Shown in pieces: positions 33,001 through 42,272 of a stretch of DNA of 64,000 bases. Under the pieces are notes generated by a model, which was not told where the DNA came from, did not search any database, and saw only the letters and a program-made list of their open reading frames with translations. Positions within the stretch are counted from its first letter, which is position 1. Each line of letters begins with the position of its first letter. The DNA is from Candidatus Aminicenantota bacterium (GTDB lineage Bacteria > Acidobacteriota > Aminicenantia > Aminicenantales > Aminicenantaceae): NCBI GenBank assembly GCA_020344415.1, contig CP070825.1, positions 4,298,566 to 4,362,565 of the forward strand, written 5' to 3'. The position numbers and the translations under genes were made by a program.

Positions 33001-35269
33001 CTTTTTTTGGCTCTAGAAATTCAGGTTTCAGCACTAAACAAAGAGCTGGGATGAGGATCAAAGCTCCTATAAGGCATGAAAAAATGGATACAATCACAAG
33101 AAAACCGAAAAACCTGACTGGCATAAAGCTGGAAATCAGCAAAGCAACAAATCCAATAATCACAGAAAAAGCGTTGAAGACAATGCCTCTGCCTGTTGTG
33201 GTAAGAGAGGTTTTTACTGCCTTTTGAGCGACAAGTCCGTTTCTTCTTTCCTGTCTATATCTCCAGAGAAAATGAATCGTATAATCCACTCCGACACCGA
33301 TCATAATCGATGAAAGCATAGCTGTAGCCACATTAAGCTCTATGTGAAAAATTCCCATAAGGCCAAAAAGAATTGTTATTGAAAGAGCAAGCGGAATAGC
33401 TGAGATGAGTCCTGCAGTCACAGAACGGAAGAGAATCATAATGAGAATCCCTACGACTAAAATGGCCAAAGCTAAAGAAAGAAATTGTCCGTTTACGATA
33501 CGGTGAGCTATCTCTGAAAGGATCAGTCCAAAACCGCCCACAAGCCTTACATCTTCATCATTTTTAACCATTGCTCCTATCTGGCCTATGAGTTTGTTGA
33601 GTTTTTTTGTGCTTATGGTCTTCAAACGGGCAGTTATCATCGCATTTTCATAAGGGAAATCAACGAGTTTCTCAAAATCGTCAGGATCTCCGCTCATAGA
33701 GTAAAGTTCGAAATACTGTGCAATCGCATTTCGAGCGTTGGGAATGACATCATAAAATTCATCTCCTTCGTCATTCAGTGCCCGGCTCATCTGCCGGACC
33801 ACTCGGGCAATCGATGTAGTATTGCCGACTTCGGGCATTTTTTGAAGCTCACTCTCCATGCTATCCATTTTCTTCATGATCCTTGGATCTTTGATATCTC
33901 CTTGGTAGACAACAGAGATGTTTTGTGCACCTCCCAGTTCATTATTAACCAGGTCTGCTGCGTAGACTACTGGATGATCTTTTGGAAAGTATTCATTTGG
34001 ATCGGTATCTACAACTATGAAAAATATGCCCACAGAAGTAAGGACGGCAAAAATCAGTGCTCCGACAATAATAACTTTTGGTCTATTCGATACAACAGCT
34101 CCAAAAAAGCCAAGCAGGCTCTCAAGGAGAGGTTTTTTCTTGCCTTCGCTATTTACCCGAATAACAGGTTTTGCCTTGGGGAGTAAAGAAATAACAGCAG
34201 GAATAAAAAGAAGGCTTGCAGCCAGCGCAAACAGAATACCGGAAGATGCGAGGATGCTGAGCTGGCGCGCTGCGACAATGAAATGTCCAAAAAGACAGAG
34301 CATCCCAGCCGTTGTCGTCAGCCCGGTGAGTAATACTGGTTTGCTGAGGCTGCTGAATATTTTCTTAGCCAATTCTTTTTTTGAATATGTATTTCCTTCG
34401 ACATTATACTCCTGATACCTGGCAATCAGATGTATGCCGTAGTCATTAGCAATGGCAATGAGCATGACCGGAAGAACGATGGTAAGAACCTGTATCTTCC
34501 ATCCAAGGAGCGGAATCAAGCCCATTGAAAAAAGGATGGACATAATGACCACTAAAAATGGTAAGATCACTCCACGCAGCTGTTTGAAGCAGAGAAAAAG
34601 GAAAACGAGCATGACGAATATGCCCAAAGGCAATAGGCGCCGCAAATCTCCTTGTATATTCTTAGTCACATGAAACCTCGTGTACGGCAATCCACCGACG
34701 ACAATCTCTTCTTCGCCCGGATTATCCTCCACCAGCTCGTTTATTTCTCCAATTATATAATTATCCGAAACATCGGTCTTAAGGAGAGCAATCACAGCCG
34801 TCAGGGAGAAATCCTCAGAAACGACACTCCCATAAATAATATCATTCTCTATGATTTCTCTTCTCAAACTTTCTTTCTGTTCATCAGTTCTGGGTATGCG
34901 CCTCACTGCAGGGTTAACAATCATAGTGCCTTCTTCGCCTTTGATATTTTTCAATTCGAAGAGGGACAACACTTTATCTACTCCCTTAATTCTTTTCATC
35001 TTTTTGGAAATATTTTTAACACGATTCAATGTTTCTGGATTGAGCACATCATCTGTCTTAATTATAACCATAAGCATATCTGTCCCGCCGAAGAGTTCAT
35101 CAATCTTATCTGTATTGACTCTTGACTCCATATCACGAGGGAGCATGGCTTTCATATCAGATTCTATCTCAGCCCTGCGGATCTGGCTGCCAAAGAGCAG
35201 GGTTACAGCAATAAAAGCAAATATAATTATCCAACGAAACCGGACGATTTTATCGGCTATTTCTTTCAT
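32996..35269 (-). CDS. RND/MMPL-family transporter (module B)
   Basis: This 757-aa inner-membrane transporter has the standard duplicated layout: TM1 (about 13-28), periplasmic domain, five helices with IAIANDYGIHLIARY, then a second set with GVGVDYTIHFLWRYR. The aspartates in these motifs are the likely proton relay. It is shorter than the module-A paralogue and lacks its coiled coil. Its start lies 8 bases after the TetR stop, and its own stop is inside a repeat. It is probably an exporter of hydrophobic or lipid-linked molecules acting with the LolA-like and porin proteins of this operon. Confidence 0.93.
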   Translation of the reverse strand: MKEIADKIVRFRWIIIFAFIAVTLLFGSQIRRAEIESDMKAMLPRDMESRVNTDKIDELFGGTDMLMVIIKTDDVLNPETLNRVKNISKKMKRIKGVDKVLSLFELKNIKGEEGTMIVNPAVRRIPRTDEQKESLRREIIENDIIYGSVVSEDFSLTAVIALLKTDVSDNYIIGEINELVEDNPGEEEIVVGGLPYTRFHVTKNIQGDLRRLLPLGIFVMLVFLFLCFKQLRGVILPFLVVIMSILFSMGLIPLLGWKIQVLTIVLPVMLIAIANDYGIHLIARYQEYNVEGNTYSKKELAKKIFSSLSKPVLLTGLTTTAGMLCLFGHFIVAARQLSILASSGILFALAASLLFIPAVISLLPKAKPVIRVNSEGKKKPLLESLLGFFGAVVSNRPKVIIVGALIFAVLTSVGIFFIVVDTDPNEYFPKDHPVVYAADLVNNELGGAQNISVVYQGDIKDPRIMKKMDSMESELQKMPEVGNTTSIARVVRQMSRALNDEGDEFYDVIPNARNAIAQYFELYSMSGDPDDFEKLVDFPYENAMITARLKTISTKKLNKLIGQIGAMVKNDEDVRLVGGFGLILSEIAHRIVNGQFLSLALAILVVGILIMILFRSVTAGLISAIPLALSITILFGLMGIFHIELNVATAMLSSIMIGVGVDYTIHFLWRYRQERRNGLVAQKAVKTSLTTTGRGIVFNAFSVIIGFVALLISSFMPVRFFGFLVIVSIFSCLIGALILIPALCLVLKPEFLEPKKA

Positions 35270-35277
35270 TGTTATCT

Positions 35278-35910
35278 CTACTTTCTGCGCTTTCGTTTCT
35301 GGGCTGCTATACCATGCACTCCGAACAAAAACAGCGCAGAGATAGTCTCTATGAGTCTTTCATGATAGGCGTCGTTAAATTCAACTTTGATGATACGTTT
35401 CAAGACGGGCCGAAACCTAAAATTAGTGAGTATCGATGCTATAAGACTTGGACCGATAACTGCAATATGGAATGTATCACTTGGATCTAGTCCAAAGCGT
35501 CGAATAAGCCCGCTTATCCTTTGTATCAATTCCTTTATTTTCTCGGCCTTCATCTCAGCAATCTCTGGCGAATCAAGCGGAAGCTCGTTATAGGTCACCA
35601 TGGCGAGTTCTGTGTTTTTCTTAACGAAATTCACGAGTCTTTGGACCATTAACCTCACACACTCTTCCGGAGACTTGCTTTGGTCATCAATATCACTCAG
35701 AATTTCAGAATAGTGGCAAAAAAACTCTTCTATAATGGCCTTCAATATCCCTAATTTTCCTTCAAAATAATAGGATATCATTGCGATATTAACATCTGCT
35801 TCACTGGCAATCTCTCTTACTCCAACTCCTGCATATCCTTTTTGCGCAAAAAGCGAGATAGCCACATCCATTATTCTTTGTTTGGGCTCTTTGCTCTTTC
35901 TGGCTGCCAT
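35278..35910 (-). CDS. TetR/AcrR-family repressor (module B)
   Basis: The start chosen is ATG 35910, five bases after AAAGGAGG, in preference to an in-frame codon at 35931 inside the porin end. The 210-aa protein has the N-terminal TetR helix-turn-helix (about 11-56; VREIASEADVNIAMISYYF) and a helical C-terminal ligand domain with a DUF1956/CecR-like look. It lies between the porin and MMPL genes of the operon it probably controls; two perfect palindromes flank the operon promoter at 37301-37351. The inducer is likely a substrate of the exporter. Confidence 0.92.
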   Translation of the reverse strand: MAARKSKEPKQRIMDVAISLFAQKGYAGVGVREIASEADVNIAMISYYFEGKLGILKAIIEEFFCHYSEILSDIDDQSKSPEECVRLMVQRLVNFVKKNTELAMVTYNELPLDSPEIAEMKAEKIKELIQRISGLIRRFGLDPSDTFHIAVIGPSLIASILTNFRFRPVLKRIIKVEFNDAYHERLIETISALFLFGVHGIAAQKRKRRK

Positions 35911-35927
35911 CGTATCCTCCTTTATGA

Positions 35928-37271
35928 TCAAAATGAAACTTTTAGTTCTGTAAAAAAGGCACTCAAATGGGAATCTATGGCCCCAAACAGAGTGTCATCA
36001 GGACCCGAGTAGAGTTCTCCCCCAAGAATAAATGTTATTCCATCAGCAATGTCGTAAGTGAGCTTCGGCCTCAGGAGAAACTCCTCTGATGTCAAATTGA
36101 GCATGCCCAAGACCTCAATTTTTAGCGTTTCATGAAGAAGCTTCTTCTCAGCCCGGCATGAAACAGAATGACCTAATTTGTACTGCTGGGAAGTTATCAT
36201 CCTGTTTTTAAGCTCAAGTTCATAAAGAGGGAATTCAAAGGGGCTATCTGGTTCTTCTAAACCAGTGAAGTCAAAAACATATCTTCCTATGTATTGTAGA
36301 ATCACATTAAAGTTGCCAGGAAATTCCTTATCAATTCCTACAACGTATTGGAGATCTGGATTTGGAATAGATATATTACTTTCATAATCTCCATGAGGTC
36401 TTCTGTAACCGACCTCCCCCCTAAGCCCGAAAGAGCCTGCTACAGTTGTCGAAAAATCGGCGCCAAAAACATGCATTCTGTAGGACTTCAGGAAAATATC
36501 TAATGAGATGACATCAAGAATAGAGCTCGGGAGGTTGGCTGTAATACCTGGAAAAGGATTATGCCCATTAAAATAGGACAGAGAACCATCGAAGGATGGT
36601 TGTTCCAGATTCAATCTGAGGGCAAAAGTGCTGTTTTTCAGGTTCGCCCCAGGATAATCAGAGTCGATGAGAGTAATTCCAGAGGGAAACGGAAGAAGGT
36701 TTGTGGGAACTACAGACGATCTGAAGAATGGTATCCATATAGCTTCAAACCTGACTGGATTAAGATTGTAATAGGATCGAATAAGGAAATTCCCTTCCCT
36801 TCTGTCGTCTTCATCTTGTGAGCGAGACAGCATATTTTTGGGAGTGATATTGTCAGTGGGATTAAAGCCGTCTGCTCTTCCCCAGGCTACAATCTGATGT
36901 CCAATCCTGAAGTCAAAAGGACCGACATAGGCATTGACATAGGCTTCGCGGAGATTCAATTCGGATATGGATTCATTGAATTCATAGCCTCGGCGGAATC
37001 GCATCTCGGCAAAAGCATCACCAAACATCCCCTTGCGAACTCTAAGTTTTAAGGATGCCTCTCCATATCCGCTCTTTATTTCTCCCTCGCTTTTGTACGG
37101 AACCTTTCCTATAAAAAGAGTGCTCCGCAGATAACCGTTCAATTCGTAGGATATATCTTTATCCTTGCTTCCTGCTTCAGCCTTATCAAAGAGACTCTGC
37201 GCAGAAAGAGAATTGCATAAGAAAAAGAACATAAAAAACACAAATACAAAAAGCGTTGTTTCGCTCTTCAT
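35928..37271 (-). CDS. Outer-membrane porin-like, DUF1302-like barrel (module B)
   Basis: The start chosen is ATG 37271, after TTGGAG; a TTG at 37283 in frame overlaps that ribosome site. The 447-aa product has a signal peptide (to about residue 26, NSLSAQ) and alternating strands. The segment DFRIGHQIVAWGRADGFNPT is the signature seen in DUF1302-type barrels that accompany MMPL exporters. It is first in the operon, directly downstream of the operator-promoter. The module-A porin has the same landmark segment, so the two modules share this component. Confidence 0.88.
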   Translation of the reverse strand: MKSETTLFVFVFFMFFFLCNSLSAQSLFDKAEAGSKDKDISYELNGYLRSTLFIGKVPYKSEGEIKSGYGEASLKLRVRKGMFGDAFAEMRFRRGYEFNESISELNLREAYVNAYVGPFDFRIGHQIVAWGRADGFNPTDNITPKNMLSRSQDEDDRREGNFLIRSYYNLNPVRFEAIWIPFFRSSVVPTNLLPFPSGITLIDSDYPGANLKNSTFALRLNLEQPSFDGSLSYFNGHNPFPGITANLPSSILDVISLDIFLKSYRMHVFGADFSTTVAGSFGLRGEVGYRRPHGDYESNISIPNPDLQYVVGIDKEFPGNFNVILQYIGRYVFDFTGLEEPDSPFEFPLYELELKNRMITSQQYKLGHSVSCRAEKKLLHETLKIEVLGMLNLTSEEFLLRPKLTYDIADGITFILGGELYSGPDDTLFGAIDSHLSAFFTELKVSF

Positions 37272-37300
37272 TAGAGACTCCAAAAAACATATAATTTAAT

Positions 37301-37351
37301 CAAACGTTTGTTCATTATGTATAGCATAATAATTAAACAAACGTTTGTCAA
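37301..37351 (-). promoter_or_regulatory. Module-B promoter flanked by two TetR-type palindromes
   Basis: On the minus strand, TTGACA (37351-37346) and TATGCT (37328-37323) with a 17-base spacer form the promoter. A 12-base perfect palindrome ACAAACGTTTGT (37337-37348) overlaps the -35. A 10-base copy of its core, CAAACGTTTG (37301-37310), lies just past the expected start point. The centres are 37 bases apart. The position suits repression by the TetR protein of the operon. Confidence 0.75.
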
Positions 37352-37367
37352 TATTTTTGTTTTTTTC

Positions 37368-39494
37368 CTACTTCTCACCTGGATGATAGGAACGCTCAAG
37401 GTTGGCTTTGATCTCATCCAGAGTGAACCAGGCCGGTTTGAACTGGCCTTTGACATAGAGCGGTGCCTGGTCATTGTAATGGGGTGATTCAGGATCAGAA
37501 CTCTGCCCGAAGGGTATGACCGATTTCACCTTAATCTCCTTCCCAAACTCGATAACGCTCACATAGGAGTGTCCAGCGACGCCATAACGCCGTTTTGTCC
37601 CTTCAATCGGACGGGAACCGAAGCTAAATACCATTCCAACCGTACCTGAAGCTCCGGGACAAGGCAGACTCTCTCGCTCATCATTGAACAACTCATTTGT
37701 ACGCATATCCCTCCGCTGATGCCGGTTGATATCTCCCCAGGGGACTTGCCATGTGCCGAAATCCTTTTCAAGTTTTTTCATCACTTCTTCCAGCTTTCGA
37801 ATCTTTCGCCATGCTTTTGTATCGGGTTTGCTCTCTCGAGCAAGATACGTTCTTTCGTACCAGTGAATGAACAGCGTAGCAGGAACGGATTCAACCGTGC
37901 TTCTCCGATTCCAAGAGGAAAGCTCGGAGATCGCTTCGTTCAAAGCTTCAGCTCGGGAGGCATCAGCTTTTTTCAGTCTTTCCCATTCCTTCACAAGCTC
38001 AGAAATTCTCTTTTCGGCTTCAAAAACATAGGTATCAAACGCTGCCTGAGTCCAATCCTCATAGGTAAAAGTTTCCCTAGAGGAGAGTAATTGCCGCGAT
38101 GCCTTAGCCCGCGCATTATCTCCCTCTCGCACCATGTAAGTTGGATAATCAGATCTAGTCGGATTTCCGTCTGATGTCGTCTTAAAGGGAGTTGTATTAC
38201 AATTTTGAATCCATCCGCTTTTCGGATTCAAGACTTGAGGAAGTTCATCCAGCGTATGATACCCTTCCCATTCTGTCTCTGGGCTGGAACCGTCAACTGA
38301 GTTTGACCAGTTTAAGCTGGGATTGCGCCTTGGGATTGCCCCATTATAGATATAGTAGATATTGCCTTCTCGGTCTGCATACATGATATTGTGGTAGACG
38401 ATTCCGAATATTGAGACCGCCTTCTTGAACTCTTCGAGGTTCCGCGCCTTAGCCATGGCCATCGTCTGTTGAAACAGGCGGCTCTTCTCCAATTTTGCCA
38501 GCTTAACAGCAAGGTATTTGCCATCCTGTTTAGCAACAATAGGACCGTGATGGGTTCTGCGCAGCGTAACGATTCGCTCCTCTATTTCGTCTTTAGCTTT
38601 GACCTTAATGATATCCTTCCATTCAGTTGCTGTGCGATAGCCATCTCCATATCGGTAGGCTAGTGGATTATTTGGATCATCAAAGCTCTCTTCATATATA
38701 TCTCCTATATCTGGACGATTAACAGTCAGGGCCCATCCAAGATGTTCATTATGGCCCATCACTAGAAAAATACCCATTCCATACCCTATCATGCCCGAAA
38801 AATTCAAACCTTCTTTACTGTGGAGATGGGCTTCATATGGCTCATGCAGCGGGATGTGCGGGTTTAAAAACAACATGGCGTTGCCAGTCGCGCTTTTACT
38901 GGGCGCCACTGCCCACATGTTGGACCCTTTTTCTGATTCAGTCTCTTTGTGTAATGCCATTTTAAGTAATTCCTTTGTGTCAATGCTGGCTCCGCTCAAG
39001 CTAAAAATGCGCCCGGTCATGAATGCATACCAGGGTTCGAAGTGTGCTAGGAGTTTCGGCTTTACTTCAGGGTTTTTCAATAGAAAGTAATTGAGGCCGT
39101 CAGCGAATGCATCGCATATAGCCTTAACTTCAGGGGGCGCATCCTCATATTCTTCCTTGGAGCGCCTTTCAAGCTCCATTGCCCGCATCAATACGTCGGC
39201 CTCCAAAGCCTCTTCTCCATTTACCTCAGCATTTCTCCCCAGCAGATTAATATAATTATCTTCGATTCGAAAGAAACGATCCTCTGCTCGGGCATACATG
39301 AATCCAAAAATCACACTGGTATCTGTCGGACCATAAATATGCGGAACCCCGTATGTATCACGGTAGATCGTGATAGAGCGAGCCAGCCGCTCTATCCGCT
39401 CATGATCAGAGATCTCTCCCTGACCGCAGAAAACAAGAGAAAACAGTAAAAAGCTAATCAGGAAAAAACGAAATATTGATTGACTGCGCATCAT
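37368..39494 (-). CDS. Penicillin-acylase-family (Ntn hydrolase) lipoprotein
   Basis: This 708-aa protein has a lipobox (LVFC, C23), so it is anchored as a lipoprotein, and a penicillin G/aculeacin acylase fold. Family signs are [17 protein letters not shown] (41-57), the autocleavage site before S191 in [14 protein letters not shown], and [11 protein letters not shown] (His-x-x-His/Asn region). After removal of a spacer peptide S191 becomes the N-terminal nucleophile. Such enzymes cleave amide bonds of N-acyl compounds, including acyl-homoserine lactones. GTAGGAGG is upstream; ATG 39491 is an alternative start. It ends just upstream of the module-B promoter. Confidence 0.93.
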   Translation of the reverse strand: MMRSQSIFRFFLISFLLFSLVFCGQGEISDHERIERLARSITIYRDTYGVPHIYGPTDTSVIFGFMYARAEDRFFRIEDNYINLLGRNAEVNGEEALEADVLMRAMELERRSKEEYEDAPPEVKAICDAFADGLNYFLLKNPEVKPKLLAHFEPWYAFMTGRIFSLSGASIDTKELLKMALHKETESEKGSNMWAVAPSKSATGNAMLFLNPHIPLHEPYEAHLHSKEGLNFSGMIGYGMGIFLVMGHNEHLGWALTVNRPDIGDIYEESFDDPNNPLAYRYGDGYRTATEWKDIIKVKAKDEIEERIVTLRRTHHGPIVAKQDGKYLAVKLAKLEKSRLFQQTMAMAKARNLEEFKKAVSIFGIVYHNIMYADREGNIYYIYNGAIPRRNPSLNWSNSVDGSSPETEWEGYHTLDELPQVLNPKSGWIQNCNTTPFKTTSDGNPTRSDYPTYMVREGDNARAKASRQLLSSRETFTYEDWTQAAFDTYVFEAEKRISELVKEWERLKKADASRAEALNEAISELSSWNRRSTVESVPATLFIHWYERTYLARESKPDTKAWRKIRKLEEVMKKLEKDFGTWQVPWGDINRHQRRDMRTNELFNDERESLPCPGASGTVGMVFSFGSRPIEGTKRRYGVAGHSYVSVIEFGKEIKVKSVIPFGQSSDPESPHYNDQAPLYVKGQFKPAWFTLDEIKANLERSYHPGEK

Positions 39495-39587
39495 ATACCT
39501 CCTACCATAGAAGACTTTATTCCCTTCACTCTGGTTTTAAAGTTCGCCTTTAATCTATATGAATATGATATGAATTTCTTTTGTGTG

Positions 39588-40328
39588 TTATCTCTTTTGC
39601 ATAATAAAAAACACTGAACCATACCACTTAGAATACTTTTTGAACATCTCTATCTCCAGTTGTTCCTCATCAAGTACCGCCAGAGCTTTAGGATTATCTG
39701 TATACTTTATACGCAGCTTCTGGATTCGTTTTTCCAGAGGGCCGTAATACTCCAACCACCAAGCGTCCTCGGGCAACGTGAAATGTCCGATGAGGCTATA
39801 GCCACAGCCAGAGACCACCTCCAGATTTTCTGGAACAGTCATTATCCCCGCATAAAGCTTCTTCCAGTAATCATCGATCTCCTGCGGGGGATCTGGCTGT
39901 AGCCAGGCCATCTCATGAACCACCAGGAACTTATTAGGTTTAATGAAACGCCGCCACTCTTTGAGGCCTCTCTCAAAGCCAATTATAAATATAGATCCCT
40001 CTGCCCAAATGATATCGAAGCTTTCATCCAGGAAATTCATCTTGAACATGGAAGAGTTCATAGCTTTGACCCGATCAGAAAGCCCTGCCTGTTCGATCTT
40101 TCTTGAAAATTTGTCTAAGTAAGGCTGATGTATGTCGACTCCGACGACCTCCCCCTGACTCAACCTAGCAAGTTCCAGAGTTGGTCCCCCCGTGCCGCAG
40201 CCCACATCCAAGATGCGGGGCTTGTCCAATTTGGGAAGTATATGAAATGCCTTTCTCGTGTATTTATTCCTTCCAGGTCCTTCTCTTGGAAGGTCCTGAT
40301 GAATCTCGAAGAATATATCAGCAGTCAT
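39588..40328 (-). CDS. Class I SAM-dependent methyltransferase
   Basis: This 246-aa cytoplasmic protein has the SAM-binding motif I ILDVGCGTGGPTLELA at 39-54, the acidic residue of motif II at D65 (VVGVDIHQPY), and the FDIIWAEGSIF motif IV region. The N-terminus (FFEIHQDLPREGPG) and central EWRRFIKPNKFLVVHE match a common family of small-molecule methyltransferases without assigned substrate. It starts at ATG 40328 after AGGG. It is not clearly in an operon with the acylase (93 bases) or the cupin. Confidence 0.88.
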   Translation of the reverse strand: MTADIFFEIHQDLPREGPGRNKYTRKAFHILPKLDKPRILDVGCGTGGPTLELARLSQGEVVGVDIHQPYLDKFSRKIEQAGLSDRVKAMNSSMFKMNFLDESFDIIWAEGSIFIIGFERGLKEWRRFIKPNKFLVVHEMAWLQPDPPQEIDDYWKKLYAGIMTVPENLEVVSGCGYSLIGHFTLPEDAWWLEYYGPLEKRIQKLRIKYTDNPKALAVLDEEQLEIEMFKKYSKWYGSVFFIMQKR

Positions 40329-40505
40329 TAATCCCTAGCCTAAAAGTCGGTTTTCATAATTAATCTTTAATAGCTGATTTGAAAATTACGGGGACATCAT
40401 ACTTAACTAAGGCTGGCAATACAATAAGGGCTTCTTGGAATACAATTCCATTTATTTGAGTGGCCGCCAAATTTCTTAGGACCCATTCAAATAATAGCGG
40501 ATAAC

Positions 40506-40838
40506 TTAATCCACGATAAAGACCTTTGCTCCCTTTTCAGTAACGGCTAAATGTGGATTGGATTCATCGTCTCCGACTTGAAAGCTGACACCAGAACTCA
40601 ATCTGAATTCCTTGCCATCTCTGAGTTGAATCACAAGTTCTCCTTCTAAAACCAGCAGAATATGCCCACGGCTGCACCAGTGATCAGATTTGAATCCTGG
40701 GGAATATTCAACCATACGAACGCGGATATGTCCTTCTTCAAAAGTTCGCCAGAAAGAAGTCCCTCTCTCTCCCTTATATTCAACAGGCTCCAGCTTACCC
40801 CACTCTGTAATTCTAAAGGGCACATCCTGAATTTTCAT
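40506..40838 (-). CDS. DHCW-motif cupin-fold protein
   Basis: The start chosen is ATG 40838, directly downstream of GGAGGAGA; an in-frame ATG at 40850 overlaps that site. The 110-aa product is a single cupin with the motif DHWC at 52-55 and H59 in the GHILLVLEGEL strand pair, which defines the small DHCW cupin family of unknown function. Only part of the usual metal-binding triad is present. It is probably a cytoplasmic dimer. It is monocistronic. Confidence 0.85.
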   Translation of the reverse strand: MKIQDVPFRITEWGKLEPVEYKGERGTSFWRTFEEGHIRVRMVEYSPGFKSDHWCSRGHILLVLEGELVIQLRDGKEFRLSSGVSFQVGDDESNPHLAVTEKGAKVFIVD

Positions 40839-40905
40839 ATTCTCCTCCATTCAGAGTATGATCCTGATGAATTACCTGATTTATGAGAATAGAACGCCTC
40901 ACCCC

Positions 40906-41787
40906 TCACTTCTTCATGTTGTTTTGGTAGAAAAATCTATCTCCCTTTCTTTCTACGCAAAAGAATCTAGTCTTGGCTCCCTTATCTGCAGCTTCTTGGG
41001 CAAATTTCTTGTAAACGCGTTCCCCCCCTCCTCTATGCATAGGAAAGGTAACTTTTGGCTTAAGCTGTTCTATGGTATAGAGATCACCTTTATTCACTTC
41101 ACCTCCGCCCTTACTGCCGAATTGCGAAATAAAAGCCATGTCAATTCCATTGGAATTTTTTGACAGAAAATCTATATTGTCTTTAAATAAGGGGTTGAGG
41201 ATTTCCCCTGTGCTTCCATGGTCTCCTGCATGGAAAATCACCAGACCATCCACTTTGACAAGATATGCCACCTCTGGAATTCCATCGAATTCATGATATA
41301 TGGTCAAGATTTCCATGCCGTCCATATATTTCTTTGTTCTAGGCTCTGTTATATGTAAATTATGGCTCTTGTTCTTCTCTGGCTGCCACCCAAATATAAA
41401 GGTGACACTGTCTATGGATTTTTCCAATTTCCATATCTCTGGGTCATAATGGTCGCCGTGCGCATGGGAAACAAAGATAAATACATTCTGGTATTTCATC
41501 TCAAAGGGTTCTATATGCCCGTTTGAAATAGAGAGTTCAGCAGGTATGGAACCCATCGGCGAGTAGTCAAATATAAGAAAGTGATTTTTTGTTTTCACTG
41601 CCCAACCGCTATGGCCTAGGTACCAAACATATGCCTCACCTTCTCTAATATTTCCATTTAAGAGAGAATTATTGATATATTTGTTTCCTGCTGGATAAGC
41701 TTCCCCCGAGAAAAGAGGACTAAAAAGAAGAAAAAGGACCACCAATACTATGACCAGGACAATCACAGTTTTTTTACAGAAAATCAT
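40906..41787 (-). CDS. MBL-fold metal-dependent hydrolase with N-terminal membrane anchor
   Basis: This 293-aa protein has an N-terminal hydrophobic helix (about 7-27), so it is exported or anchored. Its metallo-beta-lactamase core has SHAHGDH (H108, H110, D112, H113), a further histidine in HAGDHGS (near 197), and FPMHRGGGE near 262. This is the L-ascorbate-6-phosphate-lactonase/UlaG-like branch with a conserved GHSGWAVKT start strand. Substrate is unknown. GGGAG lies before the start. A 25-aa microprotein gene lies 50 bases upstream on the same strand. Confidence 0.88.
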   Translation of the reverse strand: MIFCKKTVIVLVIVLVVLFLLFSPLFSGEAYPAGNKYINNSLLNGNIREGEAYVWYLGHSGWAVKTKNHFLIFDYSPMGSIPAELSISNGHIEPFEMKYQNVFIFVSHAHGDHYDPEIWKLEKSIDSVTFIFGWQPEKNKSHNLHITEPRTKKYMDGMEILTIYHEFDGIPEVAYLVKVDGLVIFHAGDHGSTGEILNPLFKDNIDFLSKNSNGIDMAFISQFGSKGGGEVNKGDLYTIEQLKPKVTFPMHRGGGERVYKKFAQEAADKGAKTRFFCVERKGDRFFYQNNMKK

Positions 41788-41837
41788 GATGATTCTCCCT
41801 TTTCCAGTCTGGCGCCAGGCCCGACAGTTCTATCCCG

Positions 41838-41915
41838 TCACAATGGAATAAAAAATTTAAACAAAATCAGGAGTAAGAGGATCAGTATGATTGTAATCAG
41901 TTTACCGGTTATCAT
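41838..41915 (-). CDS. Possible 25-aa membrane microprotein upstream of MBL gene
   Basis: ATG 41915 follows GAGGGAG by 7 bases and opens a 25-codon frame ending at TGA 41838. The peptide begins MITGKLITIILILLLLILFK and is essentially one hydrophobic helix. It could be a leader or small membrane protein cotranscribed with the MBL gene. Hydrophobic 25-codon frames also arise by chance in AT-rich DNA, so confidence is low. Confidence 0.35.
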   Translation of the reverse strand: MITGKLITIILILLLLILFKFFIPL

Positions 41916-42272
41916 TGCATTTCTCCCTCGATTAGAATTCTCTGCAATAATTGTGCCATTTATACTTTCTGAACAGGCAATACAAAGGCCCCGAAAATAG
42001 TGTCCGATAATAAGACAAATAGTGCACGGAAACGAACAATTTCATGGCTCCCGGTAAGCATTGAAATTCCGGAGGTTTGGCAGAAATCCTAATCACTATC
42101 ACACAAATTGCTTCCGACCAAGAGAACAACCGGAAACTCAACGAGAATGAACCCCCAATTAAGCAGAACAATAACAAAAAATGAAAAATCTTGTTGAATT
42201 AAGACGGGGAATCAAACATAAGAGATTGTATCTTCTAAATTAGAACTAAGAGTCTTCTGAAATCACTGTTTC
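41916..42272. other. Intergenic region without recognisable gene
   Basis: I see 357 bases with no convincing frame. An 81-codon minus frame starting at 42177 lacks a ribosome site, has an odd composition (many Cys, Trp and Phe) and no family resemblance. No repeat of the dispersed families was found here. Confidence 0.5.

Noticed and set aside
41932-42177. 81-codon minus-strand frame
   Set aside because: There is no ribosome site, the Cys/Trp/Phe composition is odd and no pattern of a real protein is seen.
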